NCBI GenBank assembly: GCA_036365515.1
Contig: CM070876.1
Span: 106,195,810-106,259,809 of the forward strand
Direction: 5' to 3'
DNA: 64,000 bases
Source of the DNA: Torymus aiolomorphi
Taxonomy: Eukaryota > Arthropoda > Insecta > Hymenoptera > Torymidae
Shown one piece after another: positions 47,322 through 57,842 of the stretch. Position 1 is the first letter of the stretch; each line of letters begins with the position of its first letter. The notes under the pieces were generated by a model, which did no database searches, had not been told where the DNA came from, and was given only the letters and a program-made list of their open reading frames with translations. Both the position numbers and the translations under genes were made by a program.

Positions 47322-47665
47322 GCCGCTGGGTGGTCACGGCCGAAGCTTTATAGACTGAGCCACCTTTTTCACTAGTGGAAAAGGAGGCTCCATCTATCGG
47401 TGTATAATTAACCCAAACACCGTATAATATAATATAAATTTATGAAGCAAATGCCCGATCAAGATTTCATGTAAGTAATGCTGCTAATGGGTAATACGGG
47501 CAAGTTTGTCATATATTAGTTTTATTTTCATATATAAGTTTTTCATAATTTATATTATATTATACGGTGTTTGGGTTAATTATACACCGATAGATGGAGC
47601 CTCCTTTTCCACTAGTGAAAAAGTTGGCTCAGTCTATAAAGCTTTGGCCGTGACCACCCAGCGGC

Positions 47666-47732
47666 AAGTGTTTGATGACGGCTACTAGATCATCACTGAT
47701 GAGTCCAATCTAGTAGCCTGGACGAAACACTT
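47666..47732 (+). ncRNA. Hammerhead ribozyme B (stem-III-open type, GUU)
   Basis: Stem III AAGUGU (47666-47671) with ACACUU (47727-47732); cleavage-site residue U at 47672 (GUU where A and C have GUC, still a permitted NUH site but usually slower); stem I UGAUGA 47673-47678 with UCAUCA 47690-47695; core CUGAUGA 47696-47702; stem II GUCC/GGAC; GAA 47724-47726. The core is intact. Confidence 0.88.
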
Positions 47733-48025
47733 CGATTGATTTCTTTGACTACAATAAGATATTAACTTATTGTTTTTCGTAATTTTGACAATTTTTTTCA
47801 TTGGGCCTTTAATTAAAAAGGACACTCGCGAAGAACTTGCCCGTATTACCCATTAGCAACATTACTTACATAAAATCTTGATCGGGCATTAGCTTCATAA
47901 ATTTATATTATATTATACGGTGTTTGGGTTAATTATACACCGATAGATGGAGCCTCCTTTTCCACTAGTGAAAAAGGTGGCTCAGTCTATGAAGCTTTGG
48001 CCGTGACCACCCAGCGGCAAGTGTC
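47673..48025 (+). ncRNA. 353-nt monomer between cleavage sites B and C
   Basis: The exact segment that would be released by self-cleavage at 47672/47673 and 48025/48026. It contains a strong hairpin around CACTAGTG (GAGCC...GGCTC closing it, about 47954-47986) and no reading frame. TGGCTCAGT resembles half of a polymerase III A box, but no convincing B box follows, so the promoter is unknown. In retrozymes such monomers are ligated into circles. Confidence 0.65.
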
Positions 48026-48085
48026 TGATGACGGCTACTAGATCATCACTGATGAGTCCAATCTAGTAGCCTGGACGAAACACTT
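48019..48085 (+). ncRNA. Hammerhead ribozyme C (stem-III-open type, GUC)
   Basis: Stem III AAGUGU 48019-48024 with ACACUU 48080-48085; cleavage after C48025; stem I UGAUGA 48026-48031 with UCAUCA 48043-48048; core CUGAUGA 48049-48055; stem II GUCC 48056-48059 with GGAC 48073-48076; GAA 48077-48079. Loop I (48033-48042, GGCUACUAGA) is perfectly complementary to loop II (48062-48071, UCUAGUAGCC). Every nucleotide of the conserved core is as expected. Confidence 0.92.
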
Positions 48086-48238
48086 CGATTGATTTCTTTG
48101 ACTACAATAAGATATTAACTTATTGTTTTTCGTAATTTTGACAATTTTTTTCATTGGGCCTTTAATTAAAAAGGACACTCGCGAAAAACTTGCCCGTATT
48201 ATCCATTAGCAGCATTACTTACATGAAAATTACATTTG

Positions 48239-49683
48239 ATTACAATATTCAATGGGATAAACGCATTGGAAGAATAATTAAAGAAACAAAATATCTATTT
48301 CCCTGTTTTCTACAAAAAGATTTTTAATAACAAATTTAAAAAATTTGATATAAGATTATCCAGCTTAACCTACTAACTATGTTCTCAGAACCTAAGCGAT
48401 TGAACTAAAAGAATCAAAATTGTGTAATATTATATAAGTACATGTTAAAGGAATATCATATATACAAAAAAAACTTATGTGTAATGTATGAGCTATAAAT
48501 GTTGTAATATCGTAAATTTCAATGCATAAAGAATGCAATGTTCTAGCTGGCTCAGTCTTACAGCATGTAGAAAACTATTAAATAGGCAAGTCTCACTGGG
48601 TAGAAGTCTGCGAAATACATAATGATGTATTTTAATACAACAGCTACCCTGAAGCGAGTTCTTACACCCTGACTAAACTTAGAAATTAAATAGACGAGCT
48701 AATATTGCCAGGGACAACTACCTACCCTTATCGCATTTAACAACACACACAGCACTTATATAATATTTCCCAGTTCCTATTACCTATCCCCTCACACTTT
48801 AAAGCACTAACACTCGAAGATCACTTAGAGCTGCAGAAGTTGCAAAATAGGGCTGGACGGTCTAGGCTGGCACTACTCCATGGATGCCAGTCTACTGAGA
48901 ATCATCTAACAGCGATCCAATGTGTCAGTAACCACACCACCTAGAAGGAAAGTACTGACAGAGACCGTCAATTGTGTTTTAATGTCAGGGACTGTCTCAG
49001 CCTAGGGATCAGCAAAGCGCATGAACAGCGGATCAGTCCCTATTCTGGGGGACACACGAGGAGAGTTAAGCACCTAAAAACTACATATGACTAATAAATA
49101 GATGACTCAAAAAAACATACCATACAAAAGAAAAGTTTGCAGCAATGGCTGTTGTTCACTCACTGTACCAGCTTCCTGTAACAACTAGAGGGGAAGAACT
49201 GGTGGAGACCTTAAACCGTTGTTTCACTGAAGACGCTGAAGACAGAAGCAGCAGCTTAACTATACACATAGTCACTAGTGTAAGAGCCAAACAAGGAAAG
49301 TTGAGCACCTAAAAACCACATATAATTAATAAATAGATGACTCAGACAATATTTCCACACCCAAGAAACAGTCTGCAGCAGTGCCCGTCGTTTACACTAC
49401 TCTCGCTGCCACAAATACCTGCAACAAGCGAAAGTACCATCAGCTCACCCATCAGAGAGGTTAGGAACGAGAAAGTGCTTACTAAATCTGCTCTCGCCGC
49501 TGACACACTGCCTTCCCATCTCCGTCGAATCATCGACAATCGATGAACACGATGAAAGGGCAAACACGATTCACCAGTGCGGCATACTACAGCAGCCACA
49601 GTCATCGCTGGGGACACCGGGAGGCAGATGATTCGATTGTTGACAACACACGCCATGGACACATGTGCACCACGGCTGACGGC
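48239..49683. other. No gene recognised; one old duplication
   Basis: AT-rich to about 48780, then GC-moderate. CACCTAAAAACYACATATRAYTAATAAATAGATGACTCA occurs twice in slightly different form (from about 49070 and 49299), each followed by loosely similar sequence, suggesting an old ~230-bp duplication. Frames around 49337-49908 show no domain. Confidence 0.5.
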
Positions 49684-49690
49684 ACGCCGC

Positions 49691-50466
49691 ACAGTGTAAG
49701 ATTTTGGACAAAAATCGCAAGGTAGTGAAATTATTATGAAAATGAAATAGTTATGGTGTCTAAAGAAAGGTATTGTCTTTTGGAAGAAAGTAAGGCTGCC
49801 GCGATAGAGATTTGTCAACCTACACATTATTGAACCTACAATTTTCCAAATCAGTATCAATCTGGAAACTTGTATGGATAGAAAAAATCGCTGCAAATAG
49901 ATTGACACTTAGCTTCATGAAACTTAATTCTGTATTTCCTTTTCATTAAATGTTAACAATAATTTTGTTTATTATAATTTTATCCTACTTATCATTTGTG
50001 GTAACACATGAACTTATAGGTAATTTAAAATTTCCATAAAAATACAAAATAACAATTTTCAGAATTTTTATTGTATAGATTATTGTGTAGAATTTTTGTA
50101 TAAATACTCATTTCTATTTCTACATATGCGAGCAACACCGCGCGTGACCCGGTATTCTTTTTTCTGAGATTATACTTTGTAAATATTTATATCCACATAA
50201 GGCCTGTTACATGCTAAAAATTACTAAGAAACATGTACAAGAAATGCTGTGTTTCTCTATCTGCATCTTGAAGACATACCACGGTGTTCTAGGAAATATA
50301 CAGGTTTAATGTTTTACCTATTAAAACGGTTTCAATTCATGATAAATCTTTATCGTGGCAGCCTTAATTTATTCTTAAAGGCAATACCTTTCTTTAGACA
50401 CCATAATTATTCGATTTTGTTAATAATTATACTACCTTGGGATTTTTGTCCTAAATCTTACACTGT
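49691..50466. mobile_element. 776-bp MITE with 7-bp target duplication
   Basis: Terminal inverted repeats ACAGTGTAAGATTTTGGAC / rc, with pairing continuing for about 150 bp (including GTGTCTAAAGAAAGGTATTG). ACGCCGC directly flanks both ends (49684-49690 and 50467-50473). The frame on the minus strand inside it is not a recognisable protein. The superfamily is not clear from the termini. Confidence 0.78.
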
Positions 50467-50473
50467 ACGCCGC

Positions 50474-50959
50474 ACTACTCAGCAGTAGCAGAAAGCACGC
50501 GCGATCATATATATAGATATATCTTATACCTCGCGCTCGCAAGAGTCGCATGTGTTTTTCCGCTGTCCTTGGTGTGCGAACGCAGCCTAGCTGAGGCACG
50601 GTAGTATACGTAGGTCCGGAAAGTGTGTACGACCGTGAGCCCAGGTACCTAGCGTAGCCATTACGACTGCTGCAGTATAAGTATTCATGCACGCAGGTCG
50701 CAGGGCTAAGCCAGATTGCCGTTGCCGAATGCATCAGTATTGAGCATTCTCCTTCTGTTTTTCTCCTTTTCGCGGTATTAGTGTATATATATGCATATGT
50801 GCGCAAGTATTTTTTTGTAATTGAGATTGTATCGGTATATGTAGTTAGGAACACCCATGAGTCCGTGAGCAGCTAGTTTTTTATTATTATATATTTAATT
50901 TTTTTTTTTATTATAAATATCGGAAGTGTTGCAATTGTCGCTTTTATAAAAATACAAGG
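50474..50959. other. No gene recognised
   Basis: GC-moderate, then AT-rich. The minus-strand frame at 50432-50854 has no recognisable domain and overlaps the MITE end. Confidence 0.5.
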
Positions 50960-51113
50960 TTCTCCTGAGTATTGCGGTCGTGCCTATTATGTAAAAACGA
51001 AGTTTTTACATAGGGAGGATGCGGGCGACGAGCGAAACGAGGAGCAGGTGTGTGTGGAGGCGCGGGGGGGGGGGGGGGGGCGTGCCGAAGGCACGCTGGG
51101 AGGCGCAGCCCCC
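50960..51113 (+). mobile_element. Helitron-like 3' terminus
   Basis: GC-rich block ending with hairpin GCGTGCCGAAGGCACGC, about 17 nt, then CTAG followed by T (51113/51114). It shares GCGGTCGTGCCTA with the minus-strand end at 41436-41510. Contains a G homopolymer of about 18 (51064-51081). The 5' end is not found, so this may be a short non-autonomous or 5'-truncated copy. Confidence 0.5.
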
Positions 51114-51929
51114 CTAGTTTTTTTTAAGTTACAAAAGAAGCTGTATAATTAATGAACGGTTTTTTTTTATTTACAAGAGAAATGTTATTATTCAATTCAT
51201 TATTTAAGGTTGTATGGGCTATATGTAAAAAATAAAGTCAGATCAATAAAGTTTCGTCAGTAGGTCAATAATATCATTATAAACGTCTCTGCCAATTTTG
51301 AATATGATTTGCGAGATAGTTTTCGAGATATTGTATTGTAGTTTAAAATTAACGTGGGTTCTTATGGAGATTCTCTGAATATGGCTAGACTCGTCGTAGT
51401 TATTGAAAAAAATTAAGTTGAAAAAATAGTGTTTAGTTCTTGTAAATTTGTGTATACGTAAAAGAAACCTTTATAATCGATTGCAATTGAAATGAATTGC
51501 TTTTGCAAGCTAGGTAATAAGGCGTACAGTCATACTAAAGAGTGAAAGAAATGAGCAATACAATGTTCTAAAACCGATGTAAAGTTTTCTTCATAGTTCT
51601 AAAAAACATTTTACATATTTGTTTACTCTTAGTACTGTAGAATATTAGTGTTTTCGACGAATTATACGACCAAAATATTTGTCTTAAATTTTTAAATGAG
51701 ACCTTATGGCCAATACAACCTTAATGCGCTTATTTTGAATTCAGTTAAACATTATGATGTTTTTCATCAAGCTATGTTATAGTTTTATTGACTAAAAAAT
51801 GTATGTATGAAGAAGTATTTGTTATTTTAATATATGATTTGTCTTTATCTTTTGAATTTAGTTCTAGTGATTCATTCCATTCCATAGTTTCCTGCTTTAA
51901 CAAATACAAAGGTTCATTCAATTCTATAG
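51114..51929. other. AT-rich DNA, no gene recognised
   Basis: No repeats or frames of note. TATCA (51930-51934) at its end is the left target duplication of the Copia element. Confidence 0.6.
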
Positions 51930-51963
51930 TATCATGTTGGAAGTTATACTATTATATATATAT

Positions 51964-52319
51964 AAACTTGTATAACGTTAGTTCCCAGGACCCCATGTTA
52001 CTGTATACCTATACGTGACTAAAGAAATAATGTCTCTTATGGGGGCCGATGTCCTCAAAACTGACGTTAAACATATGTAGATTCAGGGACTGTCCCCAAA
52101 ACTAACAAATGTCCCCGAAACCAACGTTAAACATCTGGAATGTCCTGGAAACTAACATAAAACATAAATATATATATATATTAGTTTTGGGGACAGTCCC
52201 TGAATCTACATATGTTTAACGTCAGTTTTGAGGACATCGGCCCCCATAAGAGACATTATTTCTTTAGTCACGTATAGGTATACAGTAACATGGGGTCCTG
52301 GGAACTAATGTTATACAAG

Positions 52320-52323
<4 letters not shown>
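51964..52323. repeat. (TA)n-bounded module 1: palindrome with GTCCCC-type words
   Basis: Inverted arms 51964-52105 and 52181-52323. Each has the core GTGACTAAAGAAATAAT (52015-52031; inverted at 52255-52271). Words of the form TGTCCCCGAAACTAACG recur about four times towards the centre (52050-52155), in pairs with GTTAAACAT. AT repeats border the module. Non-coding. Confidence 0.75.
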
Positions 52324-52997
<674 letters not shown>

Positions 52998-53002
<5 letters not shown>

Positions 53003-53211
53003 TATGAAACGCTAGTTATGCAGACACTTTCCGAAATTTAAATAGACTTATGCAGACAGAGACCGACTTATGCAGACGTCAGCATAAGTAGAGAGATTAT
53101 TTCTTTAGTCACGCTAGACTTGTGCAGACACTTGTATAAACGGTACTACACTTATGCAGACAGGTCACGTGGTCTTATACATTGGTGTCAGCATAAGTCC
53201 ATGTTTATATG

Positions 53212-53276
<65 letters not shown>

Positions 53277-53507
53277 ACCTATACACGTTATTTCTGGTAA
53301 TCTACAGGGTCCTATAGTTTATCTCTTCAGAGTTCCCTATATAAGCGCGTGACTAAAGAAATAATATCCCTCGGGTTATTGACTCTAGACGCGTCCCAGA
53401 AATAACGCTTACGTACAGAAAAATTTCCGGGACGTCCCGGAAAAAACAGCGCGTCCCGGAAATAACAGCGATGTACAGTGTAAACGTCCCGGAACGAACC
53501 GTTGCAG

Positions 53508-53530
<23 letters not shown>
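52998..53530. repeat. (TA)n-bounded modules 2+3, second copy
   Basis: Near-identical repeat of 52405-52997, offset 593 bp (ATGAAACGCTAG at 52411 and 53004). Cores at 53096-53112 (inverse) and 53349-53365. The start of the GTCCCGG section differs (about 53370-53420). Confidence 0.8.
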
Positions 53531-53538
<8 letters not shown>

Positions 53539-53559
53539 AGTATGGCCAACGGCGGAGCC

Positions 53560-53599
<40 letters not shown>

Positions 53600-53796
53600 G
53601 TGTGTGTGTGAGCATGTGTGGCGCAGCGAGCAGGTAAGGAGAGCGAGCGCGGTGGCCGCGCGGGCCAGACCGTTACGGTGAGCCGAAGTGTTCTGACGTG
53701 TATTCTAGCGAGAGAGTGGATAAAGAACCAGTGAATATAGAACGGTGTTTTGTAGTTTTATTATTGATAGCCTTGCCACCTCACTTATTTCCAACA

Positions 53797-53813
53797 AGTT
53801 ATGGGCCTGTGAG
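53797..53813 (+). other. Primer-binding site of the Copia element
   Basis: AGTTATGGGCCTGTGAG directly follows the LTR. GTTATGGGCC is complementary to the anticodon-loop region of initiator Met tRNA, the half-tRNA primer known for Drosophila copia. Confidence 0.75.
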
Positions 53814-54003
53814 TTTTTTTTGGCAACGCTTCTACCGCGCAAGGAGTGTCCTTAATTAAAAGTGTAGTGAAGTGTCTTAAGACAAGAGAAGGGACTTAAG
53901 AGCGTGAGGGGAGTCTCCGCTCGCATCTCGGGGCACGAAGTGCGCAGGAGGTCGCCGGGAGTTGAAGGAGCGTGGTGAGGGATTTCACCAAAGCTGGGAC
54001 ACC

Positions 54004-54028
54004 ATGGCAGAAGGAGACGCTGGCAAAG
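54004..54028 (+). CDS. Putative gag first exon (8 codons plus 1 nt)
   Basis: ACCATGG is a good start context. The exon reads MAEGDAGK plus one G, followed by the donor-like GTATGT (54029). The only matching acceptor-like site before the long gag frame is TTTTTACAG (57842); joining there keeps the gag frame. The long frame has no ATG at its start and is open back only to a TGA at 57830, so a separate start exon is needed. Inference from sequence only. Confidence 0.55.
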
Positions 54029-57000
54029 GTATGTGGTGTTTTTGATTGATGGGTGATTAGTCGCGTGGGTCGAAAAGCACAAGTGCACGAGTGTTTAATG
54101 CTAAGCGATTGAATTCGCGGAAGTGAGGGGAAGGTCGAGGGAGTGTGCCGGCAAATTCTCCGAACCGGCATGGACGCGCAACAAGTTCGTGCGGGACCGC
54201 GCACATGTGCATGCGCGCGCAGCGGGCCAAAATGGCCGCCCCGCCGTGTCTTCGCAGGGCCGAATCTTCTTCTCCCCGGCGAGAGCGCGCGGTGCGCCAT
54301 GTTGGGAGAGCTTGGTGGGTGCTGCGGGTGGGCGGGGGTGAGGAGATGGAGAGCCTCTCCATCCTGTCATACGCGATTAAAGAAAATTTGAGGAAAAGAA
54401 TGCAAGCCAACAATGTTACGGATTGGGATTTCATTATTATCAAAAAATTTAGAAAAGAATCTAACAATTTCTGAGCAGAACCATCCGTGGCATCTAATTT
54501 AATTAAATTTAGCAAATGCATAACCACTTTACCATTATCGGGATGTACATATTGCACTGCAACGCATAAAAGCTTTGGTAAGCTGCAATCAGTGCTTTCA
54601 TCGACCAAAACGGAAAACTTTTGAACTTTTAATATATTTACAACGTCTTCCAAAACACAAACTTCTAAAACTTTTTTGATTAAACTGCTGCACTTATCGC
54701 GTTTTATCATTATATCTTGAACTACTGTGGGTTCTTCAAATACTTTTTTCATAAAAGGAATCAGATCATCTATGATGCTTATGCTAATATTATGAAGAGC
54801 AAAAAATAAAGCACATTGCATCTCTACCTGTTTAATTTTTTCATCATGACTTAGATCTGATTCACCAGAGGTTGCTAAAACTTTTCCTTCTTTCATGCAT
54901 GCATTAACATTATCAACATGCTGAGGAGTTTCAGCATGTTTTTTAAGGTTGCTTTTACTATAGCAAGACAAATTGCGGTCACAGTAAAAACATTTTGCTG
55001 GTTTTGTTAGATTAGAAATATCTTCTAATAACCATAGCTTCAAATCAGGATCGTCTAACCAAGTTTTTTTAAATGCATTAACTGGACGAGCACGTTTTTC
55101 TTTTTCGCCACAATCCAAATTTCCTTCCTTTCTTTTTTTAGAATTACGTCTCGCATCAGGCATTTTAAATATTCTTAATCGATTACCGAAACGATAATAA
55201 ATAAATTAATCAATGAAAAAACGAGAACGCGATATCGTTATTGAAACTGTAGAAAGCTTGAAAATCTGGAAGAAATAAAAGAAGACCCCTTCTTTATCTT
55301 CTTTATACAATATTACAATATAGAAAAAGAATAATTACATATTAAATAAGTGGTTAATAACGTCGGCCAGATCGAGTATTTTCTTAACGTACTGCCTCAC
55401 TGAGTCGTCGACACTTACTGCAGTCGAGTAGTCGACAATGTTTTCATCCTATGTTATGCCTCAACGACAGTTCAAAACAAAAGTCAAAGCATCAGCAATT
55501 GGCGCGTATTTCAATTTTAAGGATTCGTAACATTCATTTTGTATAAGCTCATTCAACTACTTTAAATGTTTACACAGAGCTTAACAACTTTTTAAATTTA
55601 TTCGATACCCCTGTACCCAGATCAACGCGTCCGATGCGTATTTCGACCTTTAATTTCAAAATGAGAAATATTAAATGAAAAATATTAAATATCAAAACGA
55701 TAAATGTTTTTTTTCACTTGTTAAATCATTATTGTCTAAACAAAATCGAAAAATAATTTCAATTGGATTTTTTTTCAAAAAAATTCATTGTTTCATATTG
55801 AGAATATATGGAAACATAAAACATCAGACAAAAGCAATAAGAAAAATTCTAATTATGAAGATTATTAATGATAAAATTACCGAAAATTAGAAACATTATT
55901 AAATATACATCTTTATAATTTTTTGAATGTCCCTATTAAAAATTAATTTTTCAAATTCATTACAATTTATAGAAATTTAATTAATTCTAAAGACCGTTCA
56001 TGATTAACGTTTTACCTACTAAAACTTATTAATACATTCTTAAGAGTTATATCTCAATACTTTTTACTTATAGCTTTACTAATTAAATGTTAAATTTAAC
56101 GTATATAATTTTATGTCTATAAATTAACTCATTTATATCAATTGCTTACTCAATCACAAATTCTTGCTTATACATTGTGACTCTGTAGTTTTATTTTGCC
56201 TCAATAAAAAGGATAGCTCTTGAATCCTTTCCTATGCAGCACTCTTGTAATCGAATTTAATATGATATATTAGAATTACAAACGCATTATTATATTAATT
56301 AATTGTTAGCAATTACATTTATTTATTTATTTATTTAGAAAAAAACGGATAGAAATACAATACAGTTAATAACACATACGATAATAAAGTATAAAACCAG
56401 TTTTATAAATAAACATTCTTATAATTTAATTTATGAACCATGTACTTTTATAGTTTTGGCATCAGTTCATCAATCAAGCGAGTGCATATGTAAATACGTA
56501 ATGCTAACCATTTATGGAGAACATAGAACGTGTTCCTAAATTTGAAACTATTCCCCTTTACATCCCTCAATAGATGCAAAATAATTTTCAATTAATTTGT
56601 GGTAGGCTTAGGAATGTTATTTAATTCAACATTATTTGCATCGGCGCGCGACGTAGTTCGAGTACTACTTTGTATTACGCGCGTAAGTGCTCGTCTGCGC
56701 TGGCCAATCCACGCGTCGCAGCTCTGCGCAGGCGCGAGAAGTATGCGCGATATCGCATCACTGTGGAGAGGCAGCGCGAGCATGGGAGAGACGACGGCGC
56801 GCGGAATCGGAACGGGAGTTCGCACGCAGCCGTGACGCGCACGCCGAGAGGGAGTAGGAGCGCGCGCGATAGAATCGATAGTCGCGCGGAGAGACAGAGT
56901 GTGCGCGAGAAGATAGGCGCGTGGTAGAGGGGCGCGCAGAGAGAGAGAGAGAGAGAGACTCGAGCCGCGCGGAGAGGGAGTACGCGGCGCATGCTTCTCG

Positions 57001-57842
57001 ATAGGCGTGCGGCACATACCTCGCAATAGGCGCGCGGCGCTATAGAGTGGGAGAGAGAGAGAAACTCGGCAGTCGGGCGATCGAGGAACGCGTGGCGCGA
57101 GTGTGTGAGTCAGATAGAGAGAGACTATAGTCGCGTTGCGGAGAGGTGCGCATGGTCCTCTGTAGTGCATATATACATATATGTAGCGCCCCTGAAATGC
57201 GACGCAGTGCATGCTAGCTGCCCTACGTCAATGCGGGAAGGGGTTGCTAATAATAATAGACAGATTCAGACTATAGGAGTTAGAGAGAAAGTGTGCACAC
57301 ATGGAGTAAAATCGCGCGTATTTGAGTGAAAGACGTCAATATATATAGTCTGAATATTGACAGTATCGCCTTATGTCAGAGTGAAAAGTCGTGCTTTTTG
57401 ACGAGACACTTGACAGTAAGAAGGTGTAAGGAGGACGTCACGATTCGAATCGGATTTGACAGTTAGACAGATATAGCTATAAAATTTGACAGTAAGCACG
57501 CCTTTGACAGAAATAAAATGGTTCCGTATAGAGTGTATATAGACAGTGTAGACGAGTAGACAGTAAAAGTCGCGCGCAATTTGAGAGAATATTGTCATGA
57601 CATTGATGAGACAGTAGACAGTAAAAAGGAGATATGTGTAACAGTGACAGATGAAAATTAATTGACTTAAAGACAATAATAAAAATAATTTAGAGAGTAA
57701 ATAAAATTCTGATGTGTCACGATTTTATTTAATTAGATCAGTATTGACAGAAGGTTACACACTTAGAAAATAGACTGCACAAGAGTGTTTTGAACAATAG
57801 TTTTGAGAAATCATAAACTAAAATAAATTTGAATTTTTACAG
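54029..57842 (+). other. 3.8-kb intron-like segment in the Copia leader/gag
   Basis: GTATGT...TTTTTACAG boundaries. It holds a hAT transposase fragment on the minus strand (about 54470-55163), a perfect 10-bp-arm hairpin at 54347-54366 next to the hAT start, about 1.4 kb of featureless AT-rich DNA (55200-56600, with a short ATTT tract at 56318-56336), a GC-rich block (56630-57250, GA-rich) and a block rich in TGACAGT words (57355-57660). None of the frames in the GC-rich block looks like a gene. Confidence 0.55.
54470..55163 (-). pseudogene. hAT-type transposase, N-terminal fragment
   Basis: Minus-strand frame starting MPDARRNSKKRKEGN. Residues about 55-83 form a BED/TTF-like zinc finger (CFYCDRNLSC...HAETPQH). 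The catalytic domain begins with LVDESTD near residue 190, a hAT first-Asp motif (compare KIAA/ZMYM-like domesticated hATs). Similarity ends around SAQKLLDSFLNFLI; the frame then runs on into unrelated DNA (to 54057). The C-terminal two thirds are missing. The start lies in AT-rich sequence with no clear terminal repeat. A dead fragment carried inside the Copia leader. Confidence 0.72.

Larger units (their letters stand above)
47076..48225. mobile_element. Retrozyme-like insertion: three hammerhead units, 13-bp target duplication
   Basis: A 1150-bp insertion bounded by AAAATTACATTTG (47063-47075 and 48226-48238). It holds one complete unit on the minus strand (about 47443-47078), a partial minus-strand piece (47444-47506), a ~40-bp spacer, and two plus-strand units in direct tandem (from 47545) with a repeat length of 353 bp. 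Each full unit has a complete hammerhead ribozyme. Tandem hammerhead units of this size that yield circular RNAs are known as retrozymes in plants and animals. The variable-length target duplication fits insertion by a retrotransposon machinery supplied in trans. No protein is encoded. Transcription of the plus-strand tandem should release a 353-nt RNA. Confidence 0.85.

Noticed and set aside
47673..48025. Polymerase III promoter in the ribozyme unit
   Set aside because: TGGCTCAGT matches part of an A box but no B box follows at a suitable distance; left as unknown.
49342..49908. 188-residue minus-strand frame
   Set aside because: Half lies inside the 776-bp MITE and half in unique DNA; no family resemblance.
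54057..54469. Continuation of the hAT frame beyond its similarity
   Set aside because: After about residue 230 the translation is unrelated Pro/Arg/Ser-rich sequence reading through Copia leader DNA, so it is not part of the transposase.
56592..57212. Several long frames in the GC-rich block of the Copia leader
   Set aside because: Overlapping frames on both strands with Arg/Ser-rich low-complexity content, typical of GC- and GA-rich DNA; no domain.
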